DNA of 64,000 nucleotides from Smallanthus sonchifolius (taxonomy: Eukaryota > Streptophyta > Magnoliopsida > Asterales > Asteraceae), in assembly GCA_023525975.1 (NCBI GenBank), contig CM042021.1, forward strand, positions 106,871,501 through 106,935,500, given 5' to 3'. Below the pieces are notes generated by a model. That model made no database searches. It saw only the letters and a program-made list of their open reading frames with translations, and was not told where the DNA came from. Below are positions 32,795 through 43,550 of this stretch, piece after piece; the stretch's first letter is position 1, and the number at the start of each line of letters is the position of its first letter. A program made the translations under genes and the position numbers.

Positions 32795-35446
32795 TGTCAC
32801 ACCCCCAAATTCCACTAACAGAGTTTTACCGTTTTAGAAAGTGACAAACCAGGATCTCAGACATCAGTTACTTCAAACGACACTATATGGGACTTGAAAT
32901 GTAATAACATAAAAGCTCAAGGTTCAGAGTAAAAGTTGCGGAAGCGTTAAATAAAGTAAATGCGCAAAACAACGCACTCAAAACCAAAATACAATAAACA
33001 TAAAGAATATTCAAAAGTATTTATTTAAATTGCAGTCCATGACACATGCATGACTTAACGTGATCCTGAGTGCCAACCTGAGAAAACATGTAAGGAAAAG
33101 GTAGCTAACCAATATTCATGTATTACTAAAGCGTTTGCAGATTATTGTACATTCAATATGCATATCAAAAGGTAGCTAACCAATATTCATGTTTTACTAA
33201 AGCGCTCGCAACCAAAGCATGACTGGTTGTTTGCCTCCTGCCAAGTCTATCAACTTTGGCCAAAAGAGTAGGCTAACATTTCACCCGTTCGACCTACAAT
33301 CGAGTTAGCGTGACTAACGCGGGAGGGGCTAGTCAAACCCAGTAGTACTACTAAACATTACCTCGCTTGTCAAAATAACGGTCCGATGTGTTGTGGGGAC
33401 TTTCAGTGATAGTATGTTACGCTTAGTCTCAACAGTGATATCATATGAAATACGGTAACCCAAAAAGGTTGTGACATGTTTCTACCCCAAATAAAGACGT
33501 AAAATGGGGCTGTGAAACTCACATGGATTGAGTAATGGATTGGATCACACAAGAGAAAGGTTGGAACCACAAGTGTAAGTCACAAACGACTTACGTATGC
33601 CCTAGAATTATAAACACATAAGATTAGGGTCATATGGGGTTTGTGACGACGACACGGAAGATTGAATGTCTTAACGCATTCTAGGGGTTTAAGAGTAGAC
33701 GAACGTGTCTACAGAATATATAAACTTCTTAATATAATAATTAAGATCAAAGCGTTACGTGTCGAACGTTAATAATGAATAATAAATAAATAAATTCGTA
33801 CATTAGTCGTTTTCAAAAGTTAGTAAAATAATATAATTTAATATATTATTTTTAGGTTCGTATGATTAATCAAATAATCATTTGTGTGGAAAAATAATAA
33901 ATATATTATTTTTAATCGAATATATAAACGTGGGTAAATAATATAACAAATTATATTATGTATAGTTTTAAAACGTCACACGAGTTAATTAAACGAGGAG
34001 AAATAATATAAATTATATATTATTTTAATACGTGAGTCACGGGTTGAAAATAATATAAACATATTATTTTATACGAAGTTATGGTTTAAAAATAATATAA
34101 ATATATTATTTTTTAAAAGTGGGAAATAATAATAAAAATAGGTTATAAAACCAAACCCGAGTCTACGGGTGGTTTCTTGGGCTAAAACACCTTAGTATAA
34201 TATTATAATAATAGTGTAATGATTTTTATATAATAATAATAATCATCATCAAAAAACGCTTTTTAAAAAGAAATAGGTGTGGAGAGACTCGAACCCGGGT
34301 ATCTCCCACACAAGCACACTGACCTAACCACACCCGCCCGCTAGGGTATCGCAACAGAATTTGGATTCAAATGGTTTTTGCTAAACGAAGGATTGCGAGT
34401 CTGTTGATATGGTTTAATTGGATTAAAAATGTGTTTCAGATCAAAAGCCCCAAAACAAATTATGAACAAACCCTAGAATCTGGGTCATGTTCAATTCGAC
34501 GATATAAGCCCCGGATTTCATAGGGTTTCCAATCCAGACATCAAGACGAATCTAAGGATGCATTTAAATTCATAAATAGACATCGAATTGATAAGGTTTA
34601 GACAAAATGGAAATGTATGAACCCTAGATTACTGGATCGAGACCAATTTGATATTATAAGCCCTGTAAATGATAGGGCTTTCATTCAAGACACTGAAACG
34701 AAGCTAAGGGTGAGGTTAGTTACCAGAATGGATGACGAATTGAGTGTGGTCGACTATAATTGATGCCGAAGGTGACTGGTTTGATTCCCGGCGACTTCTG
34801 GTTCCACCTCCGATTGAACTGGTGTGTGCAACAGCTTCACATAGTCTTGTTTGTCGTGTGCAGGAGTTCAATTGTGCGAGTGATACACAAATTCGATGAA
34901 TTTGATTGATAAGGGACAAAGGTGTCGACGGTTTCGGTTTAATTATCCATAATTGGGTTTGATTACGAATCAATGTCAGGTTTAATGAGTTAATGGTGGA
35001 CGTTAATGACTTAATCGTGCATTATCGATTACAAATCAGACAGAATTTGATCGTAGGACTTGAATTTGAATCAAACCTGCGAGTTTGACTTCTGAAATTC
35101 AAATAGAATCAAGAAATCGTTAATTACCATATCAGTCCATGTAGTTTCATGAATTTGGGTTTAAGAATTGGCAGGGATGGTCCTTGTGGTTTAAATTAGG
35201 TTAACAAGGATAAGAATTTAACTAGTTTGACTATCAAAAGTCAACAGGAATTAAATCACTCAATTTTGACTTTAAGAAGTCAATAGATTCGGTTTTGGGA
35301 CTTGGCAGAACTAGTCCCTATAGTTTAAGGTGTAGTAGGGTTTAGGAAATAACATAATTAGTCCTTGAAGTTTGTGATAAGTTAATTAGGTTAGGATTTA
35401 ACTGGATTTGCTAACTGGGTTAGCTGGAAAAGTTCGGATTGTCACA
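32795..35446 (-). repeat. B 3' LTR (left)
   Basis: 2652 bp. Compared with the right LTR and with B', about 260 bp are missing near 34373, between GGTTTT repeats. A 38-bp block (AAAAGGTAGCTAACC onward) occurs twice, at 33096-33133 and 33167-33204. The first copy takes the place where the right LTR has the stem-loop. 33720-34260 is A/T-rich (AATAATATA repeats) and empty. 34716-34973 is open but unrecognised. Confidence 0.9.
34276..34344 (-). other. tRNA-like segment in B LTR
   Basis: On the minus strand GGTGTGG and CCACACC pair across about 59 nt. The segment includes A-box-like TGTGGTTAGGTCAGTG and B-box-like GGTTCGAGTCT. It is too short and the arms too weak for a tRNA gene. Copies are in the other B LTRs (near 51790-51860 and 60682-60755). 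Confidence 0.4.
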
Positions 35447-35560
35447 TCACCCCTAGTTGAAAGAATTTCCGTCTCGAAAATTAAAAGAATAATAAAAAAA
35501 ATTTCTCATGTGTAACATCATCCCCTAGTTGAAAGAATTTTCATCCCGAAAATTAAAATA
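35447..35560 (-). promoter_or_regulatory. B double hairpin and polypurine tract module
   Basis: Two copies of a hairpin plus CAACTAGGGG-type purine tract. The LTR-proximal one (stem AATTTTC/GGAAATT with one wobble, loop GAGAC) lies at about 35464-35482, and the distal one (AATTTTC-GGGAT-GAAAATT) at about 35536-35554. Only the proximal tract abuts the LTR. B' has the same pair at 62118-62228. Confidence 0.75.
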
Positions 35561-35589
35561 GTAGAGTTTGAAGTGGATTGCTTGAACAG

Positions 35590-37019
35590 ATGGGGATATT
35601 TGCGCATCATCTGATCCTCGCGCTCCTAAGTGAATTCTGGTCCGCGTTTCGAGTTCTAACGAACTCTGACGATAGGGATTTTACTGTGTTTAAGTGTTTT
35701 GACTTCCCTATCCATGATTTCTAACGGTTCTTCAATGAAGCGAAGTTGTTCATCAATTTGTAGTTCCTCAAGAGGAACCGCGAGTGTTTCGTCTGCTAGA
35801 CATTTCTTCAAGTTTGAGACATGAAAGACATCGTGTACACCACTAAGTCCTTCCGGTAGGTCCAGTTGATACGCTACTGGGCCAATTCTCTTCACTATCT
35901 TGAATGGTCCAACATAACGAGGATTCAGTTTGCCTCGCTTCCTGAAGCGAATGACGCCTTTCCAAGGTGAGACTTTGAGTAAAACCATATCGCCTACTTG
36001 AAACTCTAACGGTTTACGACGCTTATCGGCGTAGCTCTTTTGACGATCACGAGCTATCGCCATACGGTCTCGGATTTGAACGATCTTCTCAGAGGTTTCG
36101 AATACAAGTTCGGGACCTGTAAGTTGGCTATCCCCAACTTCAGCCCAACAGATAGGAGATCGGCATTTACGTCCGTACAATGCCTCGAATGGTGCCGCCT
36201 TGATGCTAGTGTGATAACTGTTGTTGTAGGAGAACTCCACTAAAGGTAAGTGAGACTCTCAAGTGTTACCGAAATCGATCACACAAGCTCGTAGCATGTC
36301 CTCTAAGGTTTGGATGGTACGTTCCGTTTGACCATCGGTTTGCGGATGATATGTCGTACTCATGTCTAAACGTGTACCTAGGGCTTTCTGTAACCGAGAG
36401 GTGAATTGAGCGTCTTGATCCGAAATGATAGAGATTGGTACACCGTGCCGAGAGATTACTTCCTTCAAGAAAATGCGAGTGAGCTTTTCCATTTTGTCAG
36501 TTTCTTTAATTGCAAGGAAGTGTGCAGATTTTGTCTAGCGATCTACGATCACCCAGATGGTATCGCATCTGCTAGGGGTTCTGGGTAGTTTGGTTATGAA
36601 GTCCATAGAAATTTTCTCCCATTTCCACATTGGGATCTTTGGCTGTTAAAGTAGACTAGAAGGCTTTCGGTATTCCACCTTGACCTTTGAGCAAGTAAGG
36701 CACTTGCTCACATAGGTGGCTATCTCGGCCTTCATCTTCAGCCACCAATATAACACCTTTAGGTCGTGGTACATCTTGTCAGAACCTGGATGAATAGAGT
36801 ATCGAGATTTGTGAGCTTCATCCATAACCAGTTCTCTTAAGTTCCCATACGCTGGAATCCAAATTCGCTCTGCGAAGTAGCGAATGTCGTCAGACTTAAC
36901 TTCCAATTGTTGTTCCATTCCTCGTGTGCCTTCTGAAGACAGATTTTCCTCTTTTAAAGCTTCAAGCTGAGCACTGTGGATCTTGTCAGGTAACCCCCTT
37001 GGTAAGTTGTAGTGCTCGG
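35590..37019 (-). pseudogene. B integrase with chromodomain-like tail
   Basis: The 36240-35656 frame: FSYNNSYHTSI, GPELVFETSEKI, SPWKGVIRF, RYVGPFKIVKRIG, FHVSNLKKCLADE, then RVR followed by TAG and NSKRGPEFT followed by a second TAG. The 36492-36259 frame: SRHGVPISIISD and YHPQTDGQTERTIQT. The 36918-36646 frame: zinc-binding HKSRYSIHPGSDKM and CLTCSKVKVEY. Stops lie between pieces (for example before TKSAHFL). The first of the tail stops is shared with B'. Confidence 0.9.
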
Positions 37020-37439
37020 ACTCGCTTGGGTTTTGTTTCCTTACGGCTTAGGGCATCGGCTACCACATTAGCCTTCCCCGGGTGATATTTGATTGCACAG
37101 TCATAATCATTTAGAAGTTCAACCCAACGTCGTTGTCTCATGTTCAGCTCTTTCTGTTCAAAGATATGCTAAAGACTCTTGTGATCGGTGTAATTTGTGC
37201 ACTTGGTACCGTACAAGTAATGTCTCCATATCTTCAGTGCGAATACTACGGCTCCCAACTCTAAGTCATGAGTCGTGTAGTTTTTCTCATGTATTTTCAG
37301 CTGACGAGAAGCATAGGCAATGACCTTATCACGTTGCATTAAAACACAACCAAGACCTCGAATGGATGCATCGCAGTATACCACAAAATCATCTGTTCCC
37401 TATGGCAGAGGTGGGATGGGTGCACTATAGAGCTTTTGT
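37020..37439 (-). pseudogene. B RNase H remnant
   Basis: The 37384-37169 frame: MVYCDASIRGLGCVLMQ, VIAYASRQL, TTHDLELGAVV, YTDHKSL followed by a stop. The downstream part (VVADALSRKE) lies near 37060 in a further frame. The active-site acidic residues are present in the open part, but the domain is split. Confidence 0.87.
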
Positions 37440-38470
37440 TTGAGCAGTTGGAACGCTGACTTCTAGGTGTCACCCCAGTCATAGGGTTTACCCTTCTGAG
37501 TTAATGTTGTGAGGGGTTGTGCAATCTTGGAGAACCCTTCATTGAAACGACGGTAATAACCAGCCAATCCCAGAAATTGTCGCACCTAAGTTGGAGTTGT
37601 TGGTGCCGCCCAATTCTTGATGGCCTCTATCTTGGAAGGGTCGACATGTGTTCCCTTCTCATTAACTACATGTCCTAGGAATTGCACTTCGCGAATCCAG
37701 AATTCGCACTTAGAGAGTTTTGCATACAATTGTTCCTGTTTCAGCAATTCCAGAATTAAACGAAGATGTCCTCATGTTCATCCCTATTCTTGGAATAGAT
37801 GAGGATGTCGTCGATAAACACAATGACGAACTGATCGAGATATGGTTTACACACACGGTTCATGAGATCCATGAATATCGTAGGTGTGTTCGTCAATCCA
37901 AAGGGCATAGCCATGAATTCGTAATGGACGTACCTTGTTCTGAATGCAGTCTTTGAGATGTCTTCCTCTCGGACCCTCAACTGATGATAACCTCACCTAA
38001 GATCAATCTTAGAGTAGAAGCTTGATCCTTGGAGTTGATCAAACTGATCCTAAATGGATCATCAATGCGGGGTAGAGGATAACGGTTTTTGATCGTCACC
38101 TTGTTTAGGTCACGATAGTCGATGCACATGCGGAATGTTCCGTCTTTATTCTTGATGGATAGGACTGGAGTTCCTCATGGCGATGAGCTAGGTCGTATGA
38201 AACCTTTATCTAACAACTCTTGCAGTTGTGTAGATAACTCTTGCAGCTCACTAGGTGCAAGTATATACGGTGTCCGAGCAATAGACGTTGCCCCTGGTGC
38301 TAAGTCAATTTGGAATTTGACTTGAAGATGAAGCGGAAGTCCAGGCAAGTCTTCTGAAAATACTTCCGGATAATCACGAACGATAGTGATGTCATCAACT
38401 TTCTTCTCCTCAGATGGCTGCTCGGCGACGAGAGCCAGAATGGTAGTGTGACCCTTATGTAAGCACTTCT
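37440..38470 (-). pseudogene. B reverse transcriptase remnant
   Basis: The 38480-38175 frame holds the linker (VFSEDLPGLPLHLQ) and YILAPSELQELS; the fingers (near 38130) are in another frame. The 37980-37756 frame has AFRTRYVHYEFMAMPFGLTN and FVIVFIDDILIYS with intact FIDD. The thumb and connection are broken near 37560-37750. At least three frameshifts or stops are present. Confidence 0.88.
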
Positions 38471-38734
38471 GCGCTTTCATGAAAGATATGATGCCAATGA
38501 CTGCACCACTGTTCTCGCCTTGGACAGAAATGGTTTCTCCACTCGGGAGAGGAAGGCGAATAATTTTCTCACGACAGATAATCCCGGCTCGGTTCTTAGT
38601 TAATCAATCCATGTAGACAATTATGTTGAAGCTGCCAAGTGTAATTGGCGTGAGGTCAAGGTCAAACTTATGACCAGCCAATCCTAGTGTACATCTCTTA
38701 AGGTTTTGAGTTGCTCCGATTATCTGACCTTCTG
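38471..38734 (-). pseudogene. B protease C-terminal remnant
   Basis: Minus-strand translation gives TPITLGSFNIIVYMD, a stop, LTKNRAGIICREK, and PLPSGETISVQGENSG, the second half of a Ty3 protease and its linker. The N-terminal half with the catalytic Asp motif is absent; unrelated sequence starts at about 38735. Confidence 0.75.
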
Positions 38735-40543
38735 TTACCCCTATAGTGTACCAAATGCCCAATAGAGTTGGAGTACGACTTTACCAGTAGAAAATTTATG
38801 GGATCACGATGAGACTTCTAGTGAGACCCGCGCTTATAAGGTAAGCATCGGTCAACGCAAAGGCTAAGGGAAGAGGTTCACAGGCAGGAAAGATTTTAAT
38901 GAGGTATAGATATCAGAAGTACAAGGGATAGGATGTCTGTTTAAGTAACCGCGTTCAATGATGGTTAGTTAGATTAAATCCCCGTTTTCTAATGTCATCG
39001 AAATAACCGGATATGATGGGGGTATAGATCAAATTGTACTCAGGATTGGTCATAGGATAAGGTAATGGGGTCAAATGAAATCTATTGATGAAGTGTAAGG
39101 AATAATGTGTTAGTTTAGGAAGAATTCCTCCGATTCCGCTTACATAGTTGGAGTCGGTGGGTTTACATGAGGTTCTACTAGAGTTTCACTCTAGGTGATT
39201 CCATTTATCAAGTCTGAATGAGAGTCGTAAGGTCACTAAGACTCTTACATGAGTGAAAATAACATGATGGATTCCATTTATGATAGTTCATTGTGTCCGT
39301 AAACACCTTCAACCTGATAGTCGCGTCTATCAACTATTGAACGGTTTAACTATACTAACTAGTCGTTGAGCTGGTTACGAGAATTTCTACTGATAGTGGG
39401 AACATAAGTATGTAAATCACAGATTAGGACTATTTACCCACACACTAGGTTTCACCAGGACTTACATGCACCTCAAGTTACTATTACGTGTGCACACGCA
39501 ATGATAATTTGTTTTGCATGCTCCCCCTATTTCCCCATGTCTTGTGTTAAGATGTCCTTAAGTTTGTATTTCCGAGTGCAGAATGTTGTCAGATATGATA
39601 AGTCATCGGGAGGCTTAGTTATCAACTATAAGTTGATCAACTAGGACTCATATCCGGATGTGTAGTTGGAAATTGTTTGATCCGAGTATTCACTCGAGTT
39701 AGAACATAATACGAGAGTTCATTCCAGTGGATTGCAGATAGGAACATGCACATGGGACAAACAAGTAAATGAGATGTGACTTCGAGAAGTGAAACTAGTT
39801 CATGGATATGAGTTACTGGAAGAAGCATAGTGGTCGTTCTTCCCACTAAGTCAGAATGGGGTTTGAGTAATGAGCAAAGCGTTCTCAACTTCATGGTCAA
39901 TCTATCTTCAACAGAATATCGACCAAGGATGCGAGTCCACGGCTCAGGAAAGTGATGACATACATGTGTTACTGAATTTCTACAATGATACGTGCAACAG
40001 CCTGCCTTCACACGGTGTACCTCACGCAAGGTCCACCACAGGTTCGGGCTTGAAGTAGAGTAAAGCTAGTGAGATTGGAGTATTGTTGCTAGTGGGTGCA
40101 GGAGGGACTCACCTCTGACGAACCCAACTCCCAAAGAGACATGTGCTAGCGTTGTGTGTCATCCCTAACACGGACTTGAGAAGGCCCACCATTCCCGATT
40201 ATGTCATCGATAGGCTCAAGCCGGTGTTATCTTCGGCTCTGACGGTGTAACAAGGGTGCAGATGAGGGTGGTGTGAGTGACTCCTCCGAAGGCTCCGTCT
40301 TGCTGCCCTCGGACGGGAGTGGATGTTGTTTTGGTGATCCTACGAGTGTCGCCCCCGGGAATGATGATACAATGCGAATGACGTGTCCCTCGTCAGCAAA
40401 GGGTGACATGATTGATGTCAACATGCATGCAATGCAAGGTATGTATGGATGTTATGTGTGTCATGTATGAGTGTCTGTGTCGTGTAACTAATGCATGTGT
40501 GCGGTTATAGTCTAGTATGCAATCCTAGTTCTTTATAACCAAT
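38735..40543. other. Unrecognised 1.8-kb block where B should carry gag
   Basis: It lies between the B primer site and the protease remnant. No Gag core or CX2CX4HX4C knuckle is seen on either strand. Frames at 39637-40029 (minus, 130 codons), 40227-40424 (minus, MLTSIMSPFADEGHVIRIVS) and 40273-40470 (plus) show no domain that I know. It may be 5' leader plus captured foreign DNA. Whether B' has it cannot be seen here. Confidence 0.6.
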
Positions 40544-40556
40544 GGCTCTGATACCA
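40544..40556 (-). other. B primer binding site
   Basis: TGGTATCAGAGCC on the minus strand, three bases from the right LTR; a perfect initiator tRNA-Met complement. Confidence 0.9.
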
Positions 40557-40559
40557 ATC

Positions 40560-41250
40560 TGTCACACCCCCAAATTCCACTAACGGAGTTTTAGTGATTT
40601 GGAAGGTGACAAACCAGGATCTCAGACATCAGTTACTTCAAACGACACTATATGGGACTTGAAATGTAATAACATAAAAGCTCAAGGTTCAGAGTAAAAG
40701 TTACGGAAGCGTTAAATAAAGTAAATGCGTAAAACAACGCGCCCAAAACCAAAATACAATAAACATAAAGATTATTCAAAAGCAGTTATTTCAATTGCAG
40801 TCCACGACACATGCATGACTTAACGTGATCCTGAGTGCCAACCTGTGAAAACATGTAAGGAAAACGGGTCAACACTAAGTTGGTGAGTTCACACGTTTCA
40901 ATCGTTTCAAATAAAGCGTTTGCAGATTATTGTACATTCAATATGCATATCAAAAGGTAGCTAACCAATATTCATGTTTTACTAAAGCGCTCACAACCGA
41001 AGCATGACTGGTTGTTTGCCTCCTGCCAAGTCTATCAAGTTTGTCCAAAAAAGTAGGCTAACATTTCACCCGTTCGACCAACAATCGAGTTAGCGCGACT
41101 AACGCGGGTGGGGCTAGTCAAACCCAGTAGTACTACTAAACATTACCTCGCTTGTCAAATTAACAGTCTGATGTGTTGTGAGGACTTTCAGTGATAGTAT
41201 GTTACGCTTAGTCTCAACAGTGATATCATATGAAATACAGTAACCCAAAA
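40560..41250 (-). repeat. B 5' LTR, first part
   Basis: Continues at 50986-53170 after C. It carries the stem-loop CAAC-TTAGT-GTTG (complement at 40870-40882), which the left LTR lacks. The two parts together are about 2.9 kb. Confidence 0.9.
40870..40882 (-). other. LTR stem-loop, B version
   Basis: On the minus strand CTCAC, CAAC-TTAGT-GTTG, ACC, then a T-rich tract and CACAGGT. It lies 310 nt from the LTR end, the same distance as in A. Confidence 0.6.
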
Positions 41251-41512
41251 TGTCACACCCCAACCGACGGCGGAAACATCGGGGCGTGAAGCGTGCAGAC
41301 TGTTCATTGCTCATGGTTTGCTAAAGTTTGAATAATTAATAATTGTTTTCATTGCAAATAGATAAGTTCAACAAAGCACAATCAATCCACAAAACATAAA
41401 TGTAAATTACATCAAATAAGCTAGTTTAATTAAATTCTAGGTCCAAAGTCCTATGTGTAGCATATCTTGATCACTTCAAACATTAGTACCTGAAACATGG
41501 TTAAAACAGGGT

Positions 41513-41527
41513 CAACTAGAAAGTTGG
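41513..41527 (-). other. LTR stem-loop, C version
   Basis: On the minus strand CTCAC, CAACT-TTTCT-AGTTG, ACC, then TGTTTTAACC-ATGTTTCAGGT. It lies 262 nt from the LTR end. In the right LTR (near 48979) one stem base is changed. Confidence 0.65.
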
Positions 41528-42317
41528 TGAGAGTACATAGGTTTAATCGTGTGATAGCAAAATACGTGTTGTGTGCATACAGTTCAATACAATCATGACA
41601 ATTAAGGCGTTTATGGAGAGAAAAACATCGTGTGACCTATACAATCAAACCTTTGTAACTTGCACTCAAAATTTGTGTTGTCAGTAACAGTCACCCTACC
41701 TGGGTGGGTTTGTCAGACTCAATAGATCTACCACTGTTTACTGTCGGCTGTTAGTTAATGATTGTACATGAAGAGCATAATAATTGGTCTACAAAATGTA
41801 CTCAAGCACAAAGCGCAAAACTGTAAACATGCATAGGATGGAACTGTATATGTGTATAATTGAAAACATGTAAATAGAACGCATGTTCCACCCCAAAACG
41901 TTTGTAAAATAGAGTAAAAGAGGGGCTATGTAACTCACTTGTTATGCAGAGTGTAGGTCGCACAAGTAAGTATGTAATGGCGGTGTGTTGTAGATTGCTA
42001 AGTTCGACCTAATGAACAATGTATATGTGTTATTGACTTGCGTTATTTAATGACGGAAGTGAATTTGTCATTCTTAAACGTGTAGGGTTTGTCATAAAAA
42101 TAATAATTAACTATGTTATTTATTATATATATTTATTTGTATTAGTTTAAGTAGTAGAATATTTATTTAAAATATAAGTTTAAATAAAAAAATGTTCATT
42201 CGGAACAGTGTAAGGTATTCCGGTAATTAGTTTATAAAAATAATTATTTAAACTGTTATTTAATTTATTTATCAAATTAACAGAATAAAATAAAAATAAA
42301 GATTCTGTTTAAGGGAT

Positions 42318-42576
42318 GAGCACGACCGTGCTTGTATATGGCACGACCGCGCCCGGCACGTACGCGACCGCGCTTGGTCGGTAAAGCGCCCGTGGTTGGT
42401 CAGAAGTCAAAACAAGAGTCTGGTCCTGAGACACGACCGCGTCCGTATCCGGCACGACCGCGCCTAGGGTTTTGACTAGGTCAGGACTTGGTTTGTTCGG
42501 TAAACACGACCGGGCCTCTTACGGGGCACGACTGTGCTTGGTCAGGAACGACCGCGCTCATAGGCTGGCGCGACCG
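42318..42576. repeat. C motif array, core CACGACCGTGC (transcribed side)
   Basis: About ten copies of GCACGACCGTGC or GCGCGACCGCG variants, downstream of the TATA box in transcription sense. The right LTR copy is at 49784-50042. About half of all differences between the two LTRs fall in this stretch of about 300 bp. Confidence 0.85.
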
Positions 42577-43200
42577 TGTCTGGTCAATTCCAGAAGCAAT
42601 TCGCCTGATTCTTGTAATAAAACAGATTAGAAACTTAGGGTTTTCATTGATATGATGTTTGCGAATCGAATTACACCATTTAATTAGGTTTATATTCTGT
42701 TTATCGTGCCGATCGTTTAAAACCATTTTTTATCAAACTCAAATTCAATTCTGTAAAATCATGTAATGTGGTTACGAATTAAGTTAGGGCTTTCGATTAG
42801 CTTGGAGAGACGATCCTAATGAACTATTACTAACCTGTTTTGAATGGGCAACAAGTGCAGACGGCTACGGGGAGACTTCGCGGCTTTTTCTTGATCGACA
42901 GACGAGATAGAGATGATGGAATGATGGATTTAGGGTTTAGGGAAGTTTATATATGTCTCGGGTAGGTATGGGCTTAACTTAATTCGTTTGATTCTTGCCC
43001 CAATTACTTGATTCGTTTTAAAAAAAGTCGGTTTAGAATTTGCGAGTATTTGGACGATTGCATGTGTATTTGGTCGTGTTTTAGTCTCAATTAGCCGAAT
43101 ATCTTCTTCTGCAAGTTTCGCGACCTTCTAAACGTGTTTACAATCTATTTTTGGACAAGATTTGAGTCGGTTTGACTTTGCGGAGTCAAACTGTAAACGA

Positions 43201-43284
43201 GGCGCGACCGTGCTTAATGTTAAGCACGACCGTGGTCATGGCACAAGCGCGACCGTGCTTAGGACTAAGCACGACCGTGCTTGT
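43201..43284. repeat. C motif array in U3
   Basis: Four copies of GCGCGACCGTGCTTA or AAGCACGACCGTG, two of them arranged head-to-head as longer palindromes. The right LTR copy is at 50667-50750. Confidence 0.85.
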
Positions 43285-43514
43285 GTTGGTTTTGGAAATA
43301 TCAAGACTAGTCCTTGTAGTTTTGTAATATTGATGTTGTTTTGAGTTTTGGTCAAGTTTGGTCCTCGAGGTTTGTAAGATTGTTTTCGTTAATATTGTAT
43401 TATAATGAACGCGTGTATGCTTGTAAGTGTATATGAACAATAAATGTAAGGTTGAAATCTTTTATTGCACGGCATAAAATACATAGGAAAAACATGAAAA
43501 TCAGAAAGGTTACA

Positions 43515-43550
43515 GTATCCCCATGTTGAGGGAATTTCGTCCCGAAATTC
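43515..43550 (-). promoter_or_regulatory. C pre-PPT hairpin and polypurine tract
   Basis: GAATTTC-GGGAC-GAAATTC, a perfect 7-bp stem at 43532-43550 that overlaps the stop codon of the polyprotein. It is followed by ATGGGGATAC next to the LTR. Confidence 0.8.

Larger units (their letters stand above)
41251..43514 (-). repeat. C 3' LTR (left)
   Basis: Minus-sense TGTAACCTTTC to GGGGTGTGACA. In transcription order: a U3 motif array (43284-43201), TATATAAA near 42950, a second motif array (42576-42318), an A/T-rich stretch (42260-42100), and the stem-loop at 41513-41527. 43162-43344 is open but only reflects the repeats. Confidence 0.93.

Noticed and set aside
34716..34973. Conserved 85-codon frame present in four B-family LTR copies
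   Set aside because: The frame occurs in each LTR copy (also 52489-52746 and 61387-61644) but simply follows the LTR similarity. It shows no domain and no sign of selection that I can judge by eye.
40227..40470. Serine/proline-rich frames on both strands in the B block
   Set aside because: Short, mutually overlapping, and without known motifs. Kept only as part of the unrecognised block.
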